A DNA stretch of 64,000 nucleotides from Pseudoalteromonas shioyasakiensis. GTDB taxonomy: Bacteria; Pseudomonadota; Gammaproteobacteria; Enterobacterales; Alteromonadaceae. The notes under the pieces are model-generated. The model was given only the letters and a program-made list of their open reading frames with translations. It searched no databases and was not told where the DNA came from. The number at the start of each line of letters is the position of its first letter. Within the stretch, counting starts at the first letter, position 1. The position numbers and the translations under genes are program-made. Of this stretch, positions 9,996 through 17,844 are shown piece by piece. The stretch lies in assembly GCF_001550135.1 (NCBI RefSeq), contig NZ_LRUE01000016.1, forward strand, positions 1 through 64,000, written 5' to 3'.

Positions 9996-10712
9996 ATGGA
10001 TACAACTCGCTTTGAGCGTGTTAAGCGCGTGTTAGACCGCCGCCAAACGGACCTAACGGTTTGTTTAGAAGAAGTACATAAGCATCATAATTTATCGGCC
10101 ATTGCCCGCACAGCTGACGCGACTGGCTGCCATCACGTACATGCAGTATGGCCAGAGAATCAAAAATGGTTAACTAACAATACCTCAGGTGGTAGTAAAA
10201 ACTGGCTAGAAACTCACTTGCATCGTAATATCGATGAAGCGGTTGCCATGATGCGTGCGCAAAATCCTGAAGTACAAATTTTAGCAACTCATCTCAGCGA
10301 CGATGCAGTCGACTTTCGTGAAATTGATTACACCAAACCGACGGCTGTTATTGTTGGCCAAGAACGTGATGGTATTTCGCCGCGTGCCCTTGCCCATGCA
10401 GATAAAAACATCATTATCCCTATGCAAGGAATGGTGCAATCTCTTAATGTATCTGTTGCTGCTGCACTTATTCTATTTGAAGCACAACGCCAACGTGAAG
10501 AAGCCGGACTTTACAACCGCGATATGCTTGATGCGAAAATAAAGCACCGTATCTTATTTGAAGGCTGCCACCCTATCATTGCTGAACAATGCCGTGAAAA
10601 AGAGCTACCGTACCCTGAGCTTGATGAAAGTGGTGAAATTGTTGCTGATGAAACGTTCTGGAACATTTTAAAACACACGCAACCGCTTGAAGCCACTAAC
10701 GAGAGCAAGTAA
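9996..10712 (+). CDS. trmH: tRNA (guanosine(18)-2'-O)-methyltransferase TrmH
   Basis: A SPOUT-class RNA methyltransferase that makes Gm18 in tRNA, 238 aa. Motif 1 is LEEVHKHHNLSAIARTADATG (NxxAxxRTAdA). The SAM-binding knot comprises IVGQERDGIS and IIIPMQGMVQSLNVSVAAALILFEAQRQR. The C-terminal extension LPYPELDESGEIVADETFW is typical of enterobacterial TrmH. A TATAAT at 9954-9959 may serve its promoter. It is followed by recG, as in E. coli, but is separated from spoT by ridA, the FapA-like gene and asnA/asnC. Confidence 0.95.
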   Translation: MDTTRFERVKRVLDRRQTDLTVCLEEVHKHHNLSAIARTADATGCHHVHAVWPENQKWLTNNTSGGSKNWLETHLHRNIDEAVAMMRAQNPEVQILATHLSDDAVDFREIDYTKPTAVIVGQERDGISPRALAHADKNIIIPMQGMVQSLNVSVAAALILFEAQRQREEAGLYNRDMLDAKIKHRILFEGCHPIIAEQCREKELPYPELDESGEIVADETFWNILKHTQPLEATNESK

Positions 10713-10751
10713 ACTGAAAAACAGTCTACTAATTAATAATTTGAGTCACCT

Positions 10752-12833
10752 TTGAGTCATCCTAGCTTAGCGTTATACCCAATTACAGAATTAAAAGGCG
10801 TCGGCCCGAAAATGGCCGAGCGCCTTGCTAAGCTAAATATTCATACGGTGCAAGACATGCTGTTTCATTTACCTCATCGCTATGAAGACCGGACCCGCAT
10901 TCACCCAATTTGCGAACTCCAACCGCATAGCCATGTTAGTGTTGAAGCCACCATTGAAACCAGCCAGATTACCTTTGGTAAAAGACGCATGCTGGTTTGC
11001 CAAGTAAATGATGGCACGGGCCGTTTAACGCTGAGGTTTTTTAACTTTAGCGCAGCTCAAAAAAATGCCTTAAGTACAGGTAAAATCATTCGCTGCTTTG
11101 GTGAGATCCGCCGTGGTCGTGTTGGCTTTGAAATGACACATCCGGAATACAGCTTATCGGATACCCCTTCTGAGCAACCAACGAACACCACGCTTACGCC
11201 GGTTTATCCTGTTACCGAAGGGCTGAAACAGTTATCTATTCGTGCACTTAGCGATCAAGCTCTTGCACTATTAACTAAGTACCCTGTCGAAGAGTTACTG
11301 CCAGAGCAGTTTCAACCGACCGGAATGTGTTTAGCCGATGCACTTATGACCTTACATCGCCCACAAAACGATGTTGATTTAACTGCCCTTGAACAAGGTA
11401 TGCACCCTGCCCAGCAACGGCTAGTGTTTGAAGAGCTGCTTGCGCAAAACTTAAGTCTTTTAAAGCTACGTCAAAAAGGGCAAACGGTAAAAGCAGTATC
11501 ATTAAAGCCTCATAATCAACTTGAGCAGCAGTTTTTAGCTAATTTAGCCTTTAGCCCAACTAACGCGCAAAGTCGTGTGGTGGCAGAAATCAAAGGTGAC
11601 TTACAACACCCATTTCCGATGATGCGTCTAGTGCAAGGCGATGTAGGCTCCGGTAAAACCTTAGTTGCAGCACTCAGTGCGCTCACCGCGATAAGCGAAG
11701 GCTATCAAGTAGCGCTAATGGCACCAACAGAGATTTTATCAGAGCAACATGGCATCAACTTTAGCCAATGGTTTAATCAACTCGGTGTTGAAGTCGCTTG
11801 GTTAGGTGGCAAAAGTAAAGGTAAAGAGCGTGCAGCAACTTTAGAAAAAATCGCCTCTGGGGAAGCACAAATGATTGTTGGCACCCATGCGTTATTCCAA
11901 GAGCAGGTTGAGTTTAACAATCTCGTATTAATTATTATTGATGAGCAACACCGCTTTGGTGTTCATCAGCGCTTATCACTGCGCGAAAAAGGCCGCTTTG
12001 GTGACTGTTACCCGCACCAATTAGTGATGACAGCAACACCTATCCCGCGAACGCTAGCAATGACAGCCTACGCTGACTTAGAAACCTCAGTGATTGATGA
12101 GTTACCACCCGGTAGAACGCCTATTACAACGGTGGCTATTCCAGATGCACGCCGAGACGAAATAATTCAACGTGTGAGAACAGCGTGTACAGAGCAAGGT
12201 CGTCAAGTGTATTGGGTTTGCACTCTGATTGATGAATCTGAAGTACTGCAATGCCAAGCCGCGGAAGATAGCGCAGAGCAATTAAAAGCAGCACTGCCAG
12301 AGCTAAACGTTGGCTTAGTGCATGGCCGGATGAAAGCCGCCGAAAAGCAAGCCATTATGAGTGAGTTTAAAGCGGGCAATATTCATGTACTCGTTGCCAC
12401 AACGGTGATAGAAGTAGGTGTTGATGTGCCTAATGCCAGCCTTATCATTATTGAAAACCCTGAACGGTTAGGGCTTGCACAACTCCACCAGCTGCGCGGC
12501 CGTGTTGGTCGTGGGGCTACGGCATCACACTGTGTTTTACTCTATCACGCGCCATTATCAGCTACAGCGCAAAAACGCTTAGGTGTGCTGCGTGAAAGTA
12601 ATGATGGCTTTGTTATTGCTGAGCGAGATCTCGAAATCCGTGGCCCAGGTGAAGTACTTGGTACCAAACAAACAGGCCTAGCCGAATTTAAAATTGCCGA
12701 CTTAAACCGCGATAAACAAACACTCGATCATGTAAGACCCATTGCCTTCAAAATTTTGAACGACTATCCAGAGCTTACCGATAAATTGATTCAACGTTGG
12801 CTTGCTGGCAAATCAAACTACGCACAAGCTTAA
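10752..12833 (+). CDS. recG: ATP-dependent DNA helicase RecG
   Basis: A 693-aa replication-fork-reversal and branch-migration helicase, exactly the E. coli length. The start is TTG at 10752 (protein MSHPSLALYPITELKGVG) and the SD is weak. An N-terminal wedge domain (about 1-230) is followed by superfamily 2 motor domains with Walker A GDVGSGKT (about 296-303), DEQH (about 396-399), the TAT motif VMTATPIPRTLAMT and motif VI QLRGRVGRG. The TRG region lies at the C-terminus. The gap to trmH is 39 bp. Confidence 0.97.
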   Translation: MSHPSLALYPITELKGVGPKMAERLAKLNIHTVQDMLFHLPHRYEDRTRIHPICELQPHSHVSVEATIETSQITFGKRRMLVCQVNDGTGRLTLRFFNFSAAQKNALSTGKIIRCFGEIRRGRVGFEMTHPEYSLSDTPSEQPTNTTLTPVYPVTEGLKQLSIRALSDQALALLTKYPVEELLPEQFQPTGMCLADALMTLHRPQNDVDLTALEQGMHPAQQRLVFEELLAQNLSLLKLRQKGQTVKAVSLKPHNQLEQQFLANLAFSPTNAQSRVVAEIKGDLQHPFPMMRLVQGDVGSGKTLVAALSALTAISEGYQVALMAPTEILSEQHGINFSQWFNQLGVEVAWLGGKSKGKERAATLEKIASGEAQMIVGTHALFQEQVEFNNLVLIIIDEQHRFGVHQRLSLREKGRFGDCYPHQLVMTATPIPRTLAMTAYADLETSVIDELPPGRTPITTVAIPDARRDEIIQRVRTACTEQGRQVYWVCTLIDESEVLQCQAAEDSAEQLKAALPELNVGLVHGRMKAAEKQAIMSEFKAGNIHVLVATTVIEVGVDVPNASLIIIENPERLGLAQLHQLRGRVGRGATASHCVLLYHAPLSATAQKRLGVLRESNDGFVIAERDLEIRGPGEVLGTKQTGLAEFKIADLNRDKQTLDHVRPIAFKILNDYPELTDKLIQRWLAGKSNYAQA

Positions 12834-12871
12834 TCGCAAGTCTAACTAGGCTACAAATTCTCGGCTAGAAC

Positions 12872-12898
12872 AAAAAAGCCCAGCTAATTAGCTGGGCT
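12872..12898 (-). terminator. Terminator of the porin gene
   Basis: The perfect 22-bp palindrome AGCCCAGCTA/ATTAGCTGGGCT (12877-12898) has A6 on its left, giving a U6 tract on the minus strand 30 bp after the porin stop. It also lies downstream of recG. Confidence 0.9.
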
Positions 12899-12928
12899 GA
12901 CAAGTTAGGGAGTTATCCAAAGGTTGGA

Positions 12929-13861
12929 TTAGAACTTGTATTCAATACCAACACCTAGGTAGTCTTGGTCAACTTGATTGTCTGTATCAAACGTTGAGTA
13001 GAAACCAAATACTTTGGTGTTTTTGCTAAGCTTGTGATCAACACCTGCAGAAATAGCTGTTTTCTTATCGCCTTCATCAAAGTCAATTACTTGGTACTGC
13101 ACTTTGAAAGTATTACTATTCATTTGGTAAGCAGCATTTACTAAGTAGCCATCAGCTTCTGCACTACCATCCACTTTTTCTTGTGTTTGGTACATAGCAC
13201 CTAGTTTAAAGTCACCTAGTTTACCTTGTACTGTTGCACGAACAATGTCGTAACCTTTTACTTCGCTGTCAGCTGCAACTGATGCATAGAGTTTGCTTTC
13301 TTTAAGTTTTGCATCGCCGTAAGTTAACGCTACTGAGTAACCGTTATCAGCGTCTACATCATCTTCAGCCACATAAGTTGCTAATACTTTGAAGCCACTG
13401 AAGTCTTTAGAAGCATAAGAAATTGTGTCGCCTAAACGGTTTTCACCTTTAAATGCGTTCTTGATATCACCTTCAAGGTCATTGAATAAATCAACTTTAC
13501 CTTGAGACTGCTTCATTGCTGTATCGTTACGACCGATAACAACTTGACCAAAGCTACCTTTAACACCCACGTATTGGTTACGTGCAGTGATGTTATCGTC
13601 ATTGTCGCCTTTTGAATCAGCGTCAGATACGTCTACACCAAACTCAAATTTATAAACAGCTTCTAAGCCTTCAGAAATTTTTTCTGAACCTTTTAAGCCA
13701 AAACGTGAGTTATTGCTTTTAATTTCAGTGAAAGACCCTTCGCCATCATCTGATGATTGAACAGTCACGTTTGCTTTACCATATACATCTACATCAGCTA
13801 ATGCAGAAAAAGATAAACCACCAAATAAAGCTAGGAATAAGCTAGACTTTGCAAATTTCAT
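12929..13861 (-). CDS. Gram-negative trimeric porin, probably Pho-regulated
   Basis: A 310-aa outer-membrane beta-barrel. The signal peptide MKFAKSSLFLALFGGLSFSALA is followed by DVDVYGKANVTVQSSDD, a typical first strand of this porin family. Features include RFGLKGSEKISEGLEAVYKFEFG, the NQYVGVKGSFGQVVIGR segment and a C-terminal strand GVGIEYKF ending in Phe, the BAM recognition signal. A GAGGAAACGAC SD precedes the ATG. The Pho-box-like triple repeat upstream suggests induction by phosphate starvation, which would make it a phosphoporin. The substrate itself cannot be read from sequence. Confidence 0.88.
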   Translation of the reverse strand: MKFAKSSLFLALFGGLSFSALADVDVYGKANVTVQSSDDGEGSFTEIKSNNSRFGLKGSEKISEGLEAVYKFEFGVDVSDADSKGDNDDNITARNQYVGVKGSFGQVVIGRNDTAMKQSQGKVDLFNDLEGDIKNAFKGENRLGDTISYASKDFSGFKVLATYVAEDDVDADNGYSVALTYGDAKLKESKLYASVAADSEVKGYDIVRATVQGKLGDFKLGAMYQTQEKVDGSAEADGYLVNAAYQMNSNTFKVQYQVIDFDEGDKKTAISAGVDHKLSKNTKVFGFYSTFDTDNQVDQDYLGVGIEYKF

Positions 13862-13916
13862 GTCGTTTCCTCAATAATCGCAACAAAAAACACATGTGTG
13901 TTTCGATGCGCGCAGT

Positions 13917-13947
13917 GTGACAGCGAAAAATGACAGAAAGATGACAA
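13917..13947 (-). promoter_or_regulatory. Pho box (PhoB-binding repeats) upstream of the porin
   Basis: On the minus strand, TTGTCAT (13947-13941), a 4-nt spacer and CTGTCAT (13936-13930) follow the 11-bp periodicity of the PhoB consensus CTGTCAT-N4-CTGTCAT. A third copy, CTGTCAC (13923-13917), follows 13 bp on. The group lies 56-86 bp before the porin start. The -10 region is not close to consensus, as expected of an activated promoter. PhoB dependence is inferred. Confidence 0.65.
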
Positions 13948-14056
13948 TTGAAATAAAAGCGTCAATTTAGCTTCATAAAATGTAATTATTTTTGAAATAA
14001 AAACGTAACCTTCTGTTGCAGCATTAATTTTTTATGAAAGCTAAATTAAATTAATT

Positions 14057-14911
14057 TTAAGCTTTTATTTGTAGTTCAGTTAATAAGGTCACTAACTTCT
14101 CTAATAAAGGAGTTTGTTCGTTATCTCTGTGGTAAGCAACAAACACATCGCGCGAGGTATGCGCAACATCTTCAACATGATAAAGCTCACCAGATTTAAG
14201 CTGCTCTTCAACTAGTAACTGAGGAATAAACGCACTGCCGCCACACTTCAAAATTAAATCAAGCGCAATACGACCCGTGCTGGTTCTAAAATAAGGAGGA
14301 GCGTGACCGTTAAACTCACGAGCATGCCATAAAGAAAAGGTGGTTCCCCAATCAACATAAACATATTGATTATCGAAAAAGTTTTCACTATTTGCTGTTT
14401 CAAACGCGCTCACTGGAATAATAGGTAGCTCACAAATTCGCTGTACAACTAGTTCATCTACTTTAGGGGGATCGAACAACACAGCTAAATCTAGAGTACG
14501 TTCCAGTAATAAGCGAGTACTCTCTTGTTGTGCTTTGACTTCAGCAACTAACGACACACCCGGCATAGCAGAAACAATATTAGTAATACCAAACTGTAAA
14601 AATGCATCCCATATATTAGGTGTTCCCGCTAAGCTAATTTGCTTATGCATATTATCTGCAAGTGCCACATCAACTTTTGCGCGCTGCATACCCGTAATGA
14701 TCATTTGTGCGTGTGGCAGTAGTCGCTCACCCGGCGCCGTTAACTGTATGTTGTTTCGTTGACGAATAAATAAGTTAACGCCTAAACCTTGCTCTAATTG
14801 TCGGATCCGAAAACTCACCGCAGACTGTGTAATATATAAATTTTCAGCTGCTTTACCGAAATGGCGTGTACGAACCACTTCAACAAAAGTCTTCAATAAA
14901 TCGATATCCAT
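14057..14911 (-). CDS. hdfR: LysR family regulator HdfR
   Basis: A 284-aa LysR-type regulator. The N-terminal winged HTH MDIDLLKTFVEVVRTRHFGKAAENLYITQSAVSFRIRQLEQ is very close to E. coli HdfR, a repressor of flhDC and regulator of glutamate synthase. The rest is the substrate-binding-like effector domain (about 90-284). It is divergent from maoP with a 90-bp gap, the same pairing as hdfR/maoP (yifE) in E. coli. An A/T-rich imperfect inverted repeat overlaps its stop codon. Confidence 0.88.
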   Translation of the reverse strand: MDIDLLKTFVEVVRTRHFGKAAENLYITQSAVSFRIRQLEQGLGVNLFIRQRNNIQLTAPGERLLPHAQMIITGMQRAKVDVALADNMHKQISLAGTPNIWDAFLQFGITNIVSAMPGVSLVAEVKAQQESTRLLLERTLDLAVLFDPPKVDELVVQRICELPIIPVSAFETANSENFFDNQYVYVDWGTTFSLWHAREFNGHAPPYFRTSTGRIALDLILKCGGSAFIPQLLVEEQLKSGELYHVEDVAHTSRDVFVAYHRDNEQTPLLEKLVTLLTELQIKA

Positions 14912-15001
14912 TTTTTACCCTTACGATAAAAATAATTTGTTTAATAAAATCGACAACTTGATCCATACTCCAGCAAGAAATTAGGGCATGAGGATAAAGC
15001 C

Positions 15002-15376
15002 ATGAGCAATGACATTTCATCACTTCGTCAGGCATTTGCAAGCCAACGTCAATTCTATGATGATCAAAATTTCCCACGCGGTTTTGGTCGTAGTGGTCAC
15101 TTCACTTTGCTAGAAGCCGACATTCTCGAGCAGCATGGTGTTGTTCTAAAGGGTTTATACAACAAAACCCTAGAACCACAAAATGAATTTCAAACTCAAT
15201 TTGTACAAGTTGTTACCGGTAATCTTGAAGCGACCAATCCGATTGAGCGCGCTTGGATAAAATACCTTAAGCAAACAACCTGTAAAACCAAGTTTCACAC
15301 ATTATTTGGGCGCTCTCGCATTGCGACCTCAACACCACAAAGTGTTGAATATTATTCTGAGTCAGACAGCCTATAA
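15002..15376 (+). CDS. maoP: Macrodomain Ori organization protein MaoP (DUF413)
   Basis: A 124-aa DUF413 protein. The core YDDQNFPRGFGRSGHFTLLEADILEQHG and the later ERAWIKYLKQTTCKTKFHTLFG match E. coli MaoP/YifE (112 aa), which acts with the cis site maoS to organise the Ori macrodomain. The N-terminus carries about 14 extra residues relative to E. coli. It is divergent from hdfR, as in E. coli, so the shared 90-bp region is where a maoS-like site would be expected. I could not identify one. Confidence 0.88.
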   Translation: MSNDISSLRQAFASQRQFYDDQNFPRGFGRSGHFTLLEADILEQHGVVLKGLYNKTLEPQNEFQTQFVQVVTGNLEATNPIERAWIKYLKQTTCKTKFHTLFGRSRIATSTPQSVEYYSESDSL

Positions 15377-15409
15377 CAATTTGCTTTTTTACCCTTTTAG
15401 GGTTAAAAC

Positions 15410-15446
15410 TTGTAATAACTTTTGTTTCGCCAATAAGTTATTACAA
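15410..15446 (+). repeat. Perfect 12-bp inverted repeat before the REC-REC-GGDEF gene
   Basis: TTGTAATAACTT (15410-15421) and AAGTTATTACAA (15435-15446) flank 13 nt and end 8 bp before the GTG start. The only SD-like bases (AAGG, 15445-15448) overlap the right arm. It could be a dyad operator or a translation-controlling hairpin. Confidence 0.6.
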
Positions 15447-15454
15447 GGCAAGCT

Positions 15455-16690
15455 GTGACTCGAAGAATATTAATAATTGAAGATACGCCAACCATTGCGC
15501 GGGTGCAAAAGCACATCGCGCAAAAAGTTGGATATGAAGCCGACATAGCCGGTAGCTTAGCTGAGGCAAAAGAGCTTATTAGCAAGCACAGTTACTTTTG
15601 TGCCGTAGTAGATTTTATTCTACCTGATGCGCCAAACGGTGAAGCAGTTCCTTGCACCATCGAAGCCGATATCCCGACCATTGTAATGACTGGCAACCTT
15701 GACGAAACAACACGTAGTATCGTTGAAAAACACCCCATCATTGACTACATCACCAAAGAAAATAAACAAGCCTATCAATACCTAGAAAAACAACTGGCTC
15801 GCTTGCCTCGTAATGAGCAAATATTGGTATTAGTAGTCGATGATTCAGCGGCAACACGCCACCATATTTGTAACTTATTAACCCGTCATAAATACCAAAC
15901 AATCGAAGCGGTTGATGGTGTTGATGCTTTAAAAGTACTGGCTGAAAACCCAAAAATATCGGTGATCATTACCGATAATGAAATGCCTAACATGAATGGG
16001 GATGAGCTCTGTGTTGAAATTCGCCGTTTATACTCCAACGATGAAAAGGCCATAATCGGCATTTCTGCACTCGATACTCTGCATTTATCAACGCGCTTTT
16101 TGAAATCTGGCGCAGACGATTACCTTCGTAAGCCATTCAACAATGAAGAGTTTTATTGTCGGCTCAGCCAAAACGTCGACATGCTTGAAAACATTAAAAC
16201 GATTCGTTTACAAGCAAACACTGATTATCTCACTAAGCTGCCTAATCGCCGCTATTTCTTTGGTGAAGCAAACAGTCATCTAAAAGCTGCAAAAGTGTCA
16301 GATACCTCAGTCTCTTTAGCCATGATTGATATTGACCACTTTAAATCAATTAACGATAACTACGGTCATGATGCCGGCGATGAAGTTCTTAAGGGGTTAT
16401 CGCAATGTATGGCAAAGTATTTTGAAGATAACTTAGTAGGCCGCTTTGGTGGTGAAGAGTTTGCAGTCTATTTTGCTGATCAAGACAAACAAGAATCGTT
16501 GCAACGCTTAGAGAAGTTCCGCTTATTTGTCGAAAAGCACAGCCCTGAGTTCAGTAAAGACCATATCAAGTTTACACTGTCGATTGGTTTTCATAATGGG
16601 CCTGTTTATAGTTTGGATGAACTAATAAAACAGGCCGATTTAAAGCTTTATCAAGCTAAAGACACTGGCCGCAACAAGCTAGTAAGCTAA
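15455..16690 (+). CDS. Response regulator with two REC domains and a GGDEF domain
   Basis: A 411-aa predicted diguanylate cyclase. REC1 (about 1-115) has ED10 and phospho-acceptor D53. REC2 (about 123-240) has VVDD (127-130), D174 and KP (226-227). The GGDEF domain (about 250-411) has the active-site motif GGEEF at 332-336, so catalysis is likely. No RxxD inhibitory site stands five residues before it, so product inhibition is not expected. The start is GTG at 15455, directly behind a perfect inverted repeat. No histidine kinase is adjacent. It is convergent with rarD, with only 2 bp between the stops. Confidence 0.9.
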   Translation: MTRRILIIEDTPTIARVQKHIAQKVGYEADIAGSLAEAKELISKHSYFCAVVDFILPDAPNGEAVPCTIEADIPTIVMTGNLDETTRSIVEKHPIIDYITKENKQAYQYLEKQLARLPRNEQILVLVVDDSAATRHHICNLLTRHKYQTIEAVDGVDALKVLAENPKISVIITDNEMPNMNGDELCVEIRRLYSNDEKAIIGISALDTLHLSTRFLKSGADDYLRKPFNNEEFYCRLSQNVDMLENIKTIRLQANTDYLTKLPNRRYFFGEANSHLKAAKVSDTSVSLAMIDIDHFKSINDNYGHDAGDEVLKGLSQCMAKYFEDNLVGRFGGEEFAVYFADQDKQESLQRLEKFRLFVEKHSPEFSKDHIKFTLSIGFHNGPVYSLDELIKQADLKLYQAKDTGRNKLVS

Positions 16691-16705
16691 GCCTACACAG
16701 GCTTA
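16688..16705. other. Hairpin across the convergent stops of the GGDEF gene and rarD
   Basis: TAAGCCT (16688-16694) and AGGCTTA (16699-16705) with an ACAC loop contain both stop codons. No T run is present, so it is at best a weak bidirectional terminator. Confidence 0.4.
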
Positions 16706-17616
16706 GTTACCGCCTCTAATTGCGCTTTGCGTTGCTTACGGCTCTGACGATACGAATCCCAGCTGAATAATGCCAAAGCGCTCCAAATACATGCAAATGT
16801 CACCACTCGCTCAGCATCAAATACCTCACCATAAAAAGCCACCGCAAGCATAAACATTAAACTTGGACCAATGTACTGAAAAAAGCCAAGCGTACTGTAT
16901 TGCAGGCGCTTTGCTGCACCGGTAAAACATAACAGCGGTAAGGTTGTCACCACACCAGCACTAATAAGTAACAAGTTAATGTGCCAATCGTTTGCAGTTA
17001 AATCAGAGCTTGCTGATGGCATCATCAACCACCAGTAAATTAGCGCAACCGGTAATAAAATAAGTGCTTCAAGCAGTAACCCTGGCAATGATTCAATCGG
17101 CAGCTTTTTACGAAGTAGCCCATAAATAGCAAACGATCCTGCTAATGAGAAAGCAACCACAGGGAATGAACCAAAGCTCACAAGCTGAAGCAACACACCA
17201 CAAAGCGCTAGACCTACCGCAACGCCTTGCCACTTGCGTAGTCGCTCACCTAAAAATAACATACCCAATAACACATTCAGTAATGGATTTATGTAATAAC
17301 CTAAACTGGCATCGAGCATATGATTATTGTTCACTGCCCAAATAAATAACCCCCAGTTAAAGCCAAGTAAACTTGCTGTTATTACCAACATCAAAAGTAA
17401 TTTAGGTTGTCCGAGTACAACACGAATACGCTGCCATTGATGACGAGCAGCAATAATAAGAAGTAAAAATAACACCGACCAAATAACACGGTGCATTAAG
17501 ATTTCAAACGCAGAAATCTGCTGTAGAAACTTAAAGTAAATGGGCGCAAGACCCCACATAAAAAAGGCTAAACAAGCGAAAATAACGCCTTTTCGCTGCT
17601 CAATGTTGGTAGGCAT
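16693..17616 (-). CDS. rarD: EamA-family transporter RarD
   Basis: A 307-aa DMT-superfamily inner-membrane protein with about 10 hydrophobic helices. It is close to E. coli RarD (296 aa) in blocks such as VNNNHMLDASLGYYINPLLNVLLG and STLGFFQYIGPSLMFML. The substrate is unknown; the name comes from a chloramphenicol-sensitivity phenotype. The open frame extends to a TTG at 17676, but the internal ATG at 17616 (MPTNIEQRKGVIFACLAFFMWG) matches the family N-terminus. Confidence 0.9.
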   Translation of the reverse strand: MPTNIEQRKGVIFACLAFFMWGLAPIYFKFLQQISAFEILMHRVIWSVLFLLLIIAARHQWQRIRVVLGQPKLLLMLVITASLLGFNWGLFIWAVNNNHMLDASLGYYINPLLNVLLGMLFLGERLRKWQGVAVGLALCGVLLQLVSFGSFPVVAFSLAGSFAIYGLLRKKLPIESLPGLLLEALILLPVALIYWWLMMPSASSDLTANDWHINLLLISAGVVTTLPLLCFTGAAKRLQYSTLGFFQYIGPSLMFMLAVAFYGEVFDAERVVTFACIWSALALFSWDSYRQSRKQRKAQLEAVTKPV

Positions 17617-17700
17617 AAGTTTGGCTTTATAGTTTAAAAACGCTATTTTACGCCCCCTTAGCAGTGACGCAACCAAAACACGCTAAATAAACCCATGTAT

Positions 17701-17799
17701 TTACTTCTTAAAAGGGACTGTCATTATTGCAAAGTAACGCCTTGATATTAAGCACCTGTGAAACGCTGAATTCTGCATCTTGAGGTCGTTTGGGTATAT
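17701..17799. repeat. 99-bp half copy of an interspersed palindromic repeat
   Basis: This stretch matches 58666-58764 at 95 of 99 positions, including the terminal GCATCTTGAGGT and TTGGGTATA. It lacks the left half present in the copy at 58499-58764. It occupies most of the rarD-recQ gap. Confidence 0.85.
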
Positions 17800-17808
17800 T
17801 TCTACAGA

Positions 17809-17844
17809 CATCGCCATAAAAAACCACTAAAATGCTTGGCGATG
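17809..17844 (+). other. Inverted repeat spanning the recQ start codon
   Basis: CATCGCCA (17809-17816) pairs perfectly with TGGCGATG (17837-17844) across a 20-nt A-rich loop. The right arm contains the likely ATG and part of the alternative TTG. No SD is visible, so this hairpin may govern recQ translation. Confidence 0.5.

Noticed and set aside
15388..15410. Terminator after maoP (ACCCT/AGGGT hairpin)
   Set aside because: The stem is short with a mismatch and is followed by A's, not T's, on the plus strand.
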